25,166 bases of DNA from contig NZ_CAJODG010000038.1 in NCBI RefSeq assembly GCF_905233635.1, positions 1 through 25,166 on the forward strand, written 5' to 3'. Source of the DNA: Selenomonas sp. AE3005 (GTDB lineage: Bacteria > Bacillota > Negativicutes > Selenomonadales > Selenomonadaceae). Under the pieces are notes generated by a model. That model searched no databases. It worked only from the letters and a program-made list of their open reading frames with translations, and was not told the origin of the DNA. The translations under genes were made by a program, and so were the position numbers. Below are positions 22,174 through 25,166 of the stretch, piece after piece (the stretch's first letter is position 1; each line of letters opens with the position of its first letter).

Positions 22174-23236
22174 CGGTCACCGCCTCCTCATCCTCAGATT
22201 CGGGCTTGGCCATAATCTGAATGTTTGACGCTGCCAGTTTAATGCCTACCTCTTTGCCCTGCTCATGACCGGTAATCGTCTGCACCAGCCACTCAAACCC
22301 ACCAGCCTCAATAGTGATATCATACACGGTTCCTTTAAAGACAACCTGCTTGATTCTGCCGGTAAACTGCCCGTCCTCCGGGCTGCAAATCTGAATATCC
22401 TCCGGGCGAATCTGCACATCGACAGGCACGTTTTCACCAAAGCCTGTGTTAATGCAGGGAATGTCCTTGCCGAGCAAATGCACCAGCCGGTCGCGAACCA
22501 TCGTGCCATCGATGATATTGCTGTCACCGATAAAGTCAGCCACGAAAGCATTTTCCGGTTCATTGTAAACATTTTCCGGCGTGCCTATCTGCTGAATCCA
22601 GCCCTGGTTCATGACCACCACCGTGTCCGACATGGACAGCGCCTCTTCCTGGTCATGGGTGACGAACACGAACGTTATCCCCAGTTCCCGTTTAATCTTT
22701 ACCAGCTCGCGCTGCATGTTCTGCCGCAGTTTGAGGTCAAGTGCGGACAAAGGTTCGTCCAGCAGCAAAACCTTCGGCTCGTTGACGATAGCCCGGGCAA
22801 TGGCGATACGCTGCTGCTGGCCGCCGGACATCTGCGTAACCCGGGCGTGTTCATAACCGTCCAGATTCACAAGTTTCAAGGCATATTTTATCTTATCGCG
22901 AATGTAACTTGTACTTTTCCCTTTGAGTTTCAGGCCAAAGGCGATGTTCTCTGCTACGTCCATATGGGAGAACAGGGAATACTTCTGAAATACCGTATTG
23001 ACCTGCCGTTTCTCCGGCTGCAAATGGGTAATATCCTGACCGTCAAACCAGATTTTACCGCTGTCCGGGGTTTCAAAACCGCCAATCAGCCGCAGGATAG
23101 TGGTCTTGCCACACCCCGAAGGGCCCAAAAGAGTCACAAATTCATTCTCGTGAATGGTTAAATCCAGGTCTTCAAGAATCTGCCGACCATCATAGCTTTT
23201 GTTGACGCGTTCAAGACGCAAAAGTTCTTTTTCCAT
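22166..23236 (-). CDS. potA: Spermidine/putrescine ABC transporter ATPase PotA
   Basis: 356 residues. Walker A GPSGCGKTT (38-46), Q-loop VFQKYSLFSHMDV (Q84), signature MSGGQQQR (136-143), Walker B VLLLDEP (156-162) and H-loop VTHDQEEAL are intact. The C-terminal part (about 235-345) is a TOBE-type regulatory domain (VPVDVQIRPEDIQI; FKGTVYDITIEAGG). It drives polyamine uptake with PotBCD and is first in the operon. AAGGGA lies about 7 nt before ATG 23236. Confidence 0.93.
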   Translation of the reverse strand: MEKELLRLERVNKSYDGRQILEDLDLTIHENEFVTLLGPSGCGKTTILRLIGGFETPDSGKIWFDGQDITHLQPEKRQVNTVFQKYSLFSHMDVAENIAFGLKLKGKSTSYIRDKIKYALKLVNLDGYEHARVTQMSGGQQQRIAIARAIVNEPKVLLLDEPLSALDLKLRQNMQRELVKIKRELGITFVFVTHDQEEALSMSDTVVVMNQGWIQQIGTPENVYNEPENAFVADFIGDSNIIDGTMVRDRLVHLLGKDIPCINTGFGENVPVDVQIRPEDIQICSPEDGQFTGRIKQVVFKGTVYDITIEAGGFEWLVQTITGHEQGKEVGIKLAASNIQIMAKPESEDEEAVTDE

Positions 23237-23305
23237 TTATCGTCCCTTTTCTTATCGTGTATTGCAGCCCGACAATAGCTGTCCTGTCAAAGGCCTGCGT
23301 TATCC

Positions 23306-23314
23306 ATCTTATCA
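23306..23314 (-). promoter_or_regulatory. Possible extended -10 promoter of the pot operon
   Basis: TGATAAGAT on the minus strand gives a TGN-TAAGAT extended -10, about 70 nt before potA, just after the glmS terminator. No good -35 is visible. A TTGACA lies further downstream near 23285-23290 without a matching -10. Confidence 0.35.
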
Positions 23315-23334
23315 CATTTAATAGTAAAAATCCA

Positions 23335-23366
23335 TAAAAAACAGGATGAGCAATACGCTCATCCTG
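23335..23366 (-). terminator. Intrinsic terminator of glmS
   Basis: A perfect 10-bp stem CAGGATGAGC / GCTCATCCTG with loop GTATT, followed by TTTTTT, 13 nt after the glmS stop. Confidence 0.92.
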
Positions 23367-23379
23367 CTGTCTAAAAATC

Positions 23380-25166
23380 TTATTCAACTGTAACGGATTT
23401 AGCCAGGTTACGCGGTTTATCCACATCGCAGCCACGGGTGATAGCGGCATAATATGCCAGGAGCTGCAGGGGAACAACGGTCAGAATCGGAATAACCAGT
23501 TCATCCGTTTCGGGAACCTTCATCACATGGTCAACATATTTTTCCAGTTCCTCGTCGCCTTCGGTAGCGATACCGATAACCACAGCGTCACGGGCCTTGA
23601 CTTCCTTGATGTTCGAAAGCGTCTTTTCGTAAACGCTCTTCTGCGTAGCCAGAGCGATAACGGGAACGCCTTCCACAATCAGGGCCAGCGTGCCGTGTTT
23701 GAGTTCGCCGGCTGCATAAGCCTCAGCATGGATATAGGAAATTTCCTTAAGTTTCAGGGAACCTTCCAATGCTACATGGTAGTCCAGACCACGGCCAATG
23801 TAGAACACATCATCATTGAAACCATAGCGCTTAGCAAAGGTCTTCAGCGGTTCCACATCGGAAAGCGTTTCGCTGATCTGTGCCGGGATCTTCTGCAGCT
23901 GGCCAATGAGTTCGGCTACACGTTCCGGAGCAACCGTCTTCTTGATTTCGGCCATGTAGAGGGCCAGCATGAAGAACAGGACAATCTGCGTCGTGTAAGC
24001 CTTCGTGGAAGCTACGGCGATTTCCGGACCAGCCCAGGTGTAGAGCACCTGGTCAGCCTCACGGGCAATGGAAGAACCAACCACGTTGGTGATGGCCAAA
24101 GTCTTGGCACCCAGACGTTTGGATTCCTTCATAGCAGCCAGCGTATCACTGGTTTCACCGGACTGGGAAACAGCGATGAACAGCGTGTTTTCATCCACAA
24201 TCGGCTCACGATAACGGAATTCAGACGCCACGTCTACTTCAACGACCGTACGGGCCAGTTTTTCGATATAGTATTTACCTACCATGCCGGCATGATAAGC
24301 CGTGCCGCAGGCTACGATATAAATCTTGTTAAAGGAGTTCAGATAGTCAGCGTCCCATTTCAACTCGTCCATCACAATGGTCTTGCCGTCTTTAGCGATA
24401 CGCTGGCTCATGGTGTCACGGACAGCCTTCGGCTGTTCATGAATTTCCTTGAGCATGAAGTGCTCATAGCCGCCCTTTTCGGCAGCCTCAGCGTTCCAGT
24501 TAACCTCGAAAATCTTCTTGGTCACGGGCTCACCCTGACGATTGGAAATCTTGATGCTGTCCTTCGTGATAACAGCCAGTTCACCATCGTTCAGAATGTA
24601 AGTGCGGCGCGTGCGCTGAATGATAGCAGGAATATCGGAAGCGATGAAGTTTTCGCCTTCGCCCACGCCGATAACCAGCGGGTTATCCTGCTTGGTGGCA
24701 ATCAGTGTACCGGGGTGCTTGCTGCTCATAAATACGAGCGAGTAAGAACCTTCCACACGGCGCAGAACTTCGCGGACAGAAGCCACAAAGTCACCATTGT
24801 AGACTTCTTCGATCAAGTGGGCTACTACTTCCGTATCCGTTTCCGACTTGAAGGAATGACCATTTTCGATGAGTTCTTCCTTCAGCGTCAGATAGTTTTC
24901 GATAATGCCGTTGTGTACAACCACGAAATCCCCGGAGCAATCCGTATGGGGATGGGAGTTGACATCAGACGGACGGCCATGCGTTGCCCAACGGGTATGA
25001 CCGATACCCATCGTGCCCTTGAGCTCATGACTTTTCATCTTGTCACGGAGTGCGGCAAGACGCCCTACACTCTTTTCCACGCCGATTTTAGCTCCGTCAA
25101 AGACAGCGATACCAGCGGAGTCATAACCACGATACTCCAGCTTAGCCAGACCTTCAACCAGAAAAC
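23380..25166 (-). CDS. glmS: Glutamine-fructose-6-phosphate aminotransferase (isomerizing), 5' end missing
   Basis: 594 residues are visible; the frame continues to the window edge (FLVEGLAKLEYRGYDSAGIA), so about 15 residues, including the catalytic Cys that follows Met1, lie outside. It converts fructose 6-phosphate and glutamine to glucosamine 6-phosphate for cell wall synthesis. Glutaminase domain: GHTRWATHGRPSDVNSHPH, HNGIIENY, FIASDIPAII. Two SIS isomerase domains: CGTAYHAG, SQSGETSDTLAAM, VASTKAYTTQ, then GRGLDYHVALEGSLKLKEI and HGTLALI. The C-terminus KPRNLAKSVTVE is typical and complete. A GTG at 25080 is internal, not the start. No glmS ribozyme can be judged since the 5' side is outside. 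Confidence 0.97.
   Translation of the reverse strand, partial: FLVEGLAKLEYRGYDSAGIAVFDGAKIGVEKSVGRLAALRDKMKSHELKGTMGIGHTRWATHGRPSDVNSHPHTDCSGDFVVVHNGIIENYLTLKEELIENGHSFKSETDTEVVAHLIEEVYNGDFVASVREVLRRVEGSYSLVFMSSKHPGTLIATKQDNPLVIGVGEGENFIASDIPAIIQRTRRTYILNDGELAVITKDSIKISNRQGEPVTKKIFEVNWNAEAAEKGGYEHFMLKEIHEQPKAVRDTMSQRIAKDGKTIVMDELKWDADYLNSFNKIYIVACGTAYHAGMVGKYYIEKLARTVVEVDVASEFRYREPIVDENTLFIAVSQSGETSDTLAAMKESKRLGAKTLAITNVVGSSIAREADQVLYTWAGPEIAVASTKAYTTQIVLFFMLALYMAEIKKTVAPERVAELIGQLQKIPAQISETLSDVEPLKTFAKRYGFNDDVFYIGRGLDYHVALEGSLKLKEISYIHAEAYAAGELKHGTLALIVEGVPVIALATQKSVYEKTLSNIKEVKARDAVVIGIATEGDEELEKYVDHVMKVPETDELVIPILTVVPLQLLAYYAAITRGCDVDKPRNLAKSVTVE

Noticed and set aside
22265..23161. 298-codon open frame on the plus strand
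   Set aside because: Antisense to potA, which has all ABC ATPase motifs; no recognisable domain in the plus-strand product.

Overview
All of the roughly 24 genes in this window lie on the minus strand, so transcription runs from the high to the low coordinates. Strong AGGAGG-type ribosome binding sites, several lipoprotein-type binding proteins and a composition near 50% GC suggest a Firmicutes-type bacterium. My best guess is a Negativicute of the Selenomonas/Mitsuokella kind. This is inference; there is no rRNA or other decisive marker.

Layout from high to low coordinates: (a) glmS, 5' end cut by the window edge, with a clear terminator. (b) The polyamine ABC transporter operon potA-potB-potC-potD, followed by a YbjN-like small gene, a terminator and copy 2 of a short repeat element. 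(c) From about 18.74 kb down to 0.12 kb, six consecutive transcription units that look like one sulfur-acquisition regulon: a cystathionine gamma-synthase/lyase plus PatB/MalY beta-lyase pair; a UROD-family methyltransferase-like protein plus a cystine-type ABC transporter with two permeases; a C39-like cysteine peptidase plus a QueG-like double [4Fe-4S] protein; an M20 N-acyl amino acid amidohydrolase plus MetQ-MetN-MetI plus a second gamma-family PLP enzyme; a sulfonate-type ABC transporter (SsuA-SsuC-SsuB-like) plus an enolase-superfamily enzyme and a cysteine-rich DUF1847 protein; and a tandem DUF2292 (YezD-like) protein. (d) A terminator and the first codons of an unidentified gene at the left edge.

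The most striking feature is regulatory. All six units start with nearly the same promoter: a perfect TTGACA, a 17-nt spacer that is itself conserved, and TAACAT/TAATAT (one copy is diverged). An inverted repeat (TACACCTAT-N7-ATAGGTNTA) is centred on the -35 box. Four of the six then carry a conserved leader of about 100 nt: a small hairpin with compensatory base changes, a CTGG/CCAG hairpin, and an intrinsic terminator with an almost invariant AGAGGTTTTGCA stem. This looks like a two-layer control, a repressor-type operator plus transcription attenuation by an RNA class I do not recognise. It joins genes of unknown function (enolase, DUF1847, C39-like, QueG-like, UROD-like) to known sulfur genes.

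Proposed logic: the transporters import sulfonates, methionine-like and cystine-like compounds. The amidohydrolase, C39-like protein, UROD-like protein and enolase would unmask or pre-process modified sulfur compounds, and the three PLP enzymes would interconvert or cleave cysteine, cystathionine, homocysteine and methionine. No tRNA, rRNA, CRISPR array, prophage or complete insertion sequence is visible. No stretch over 300 bases lacks a gene.
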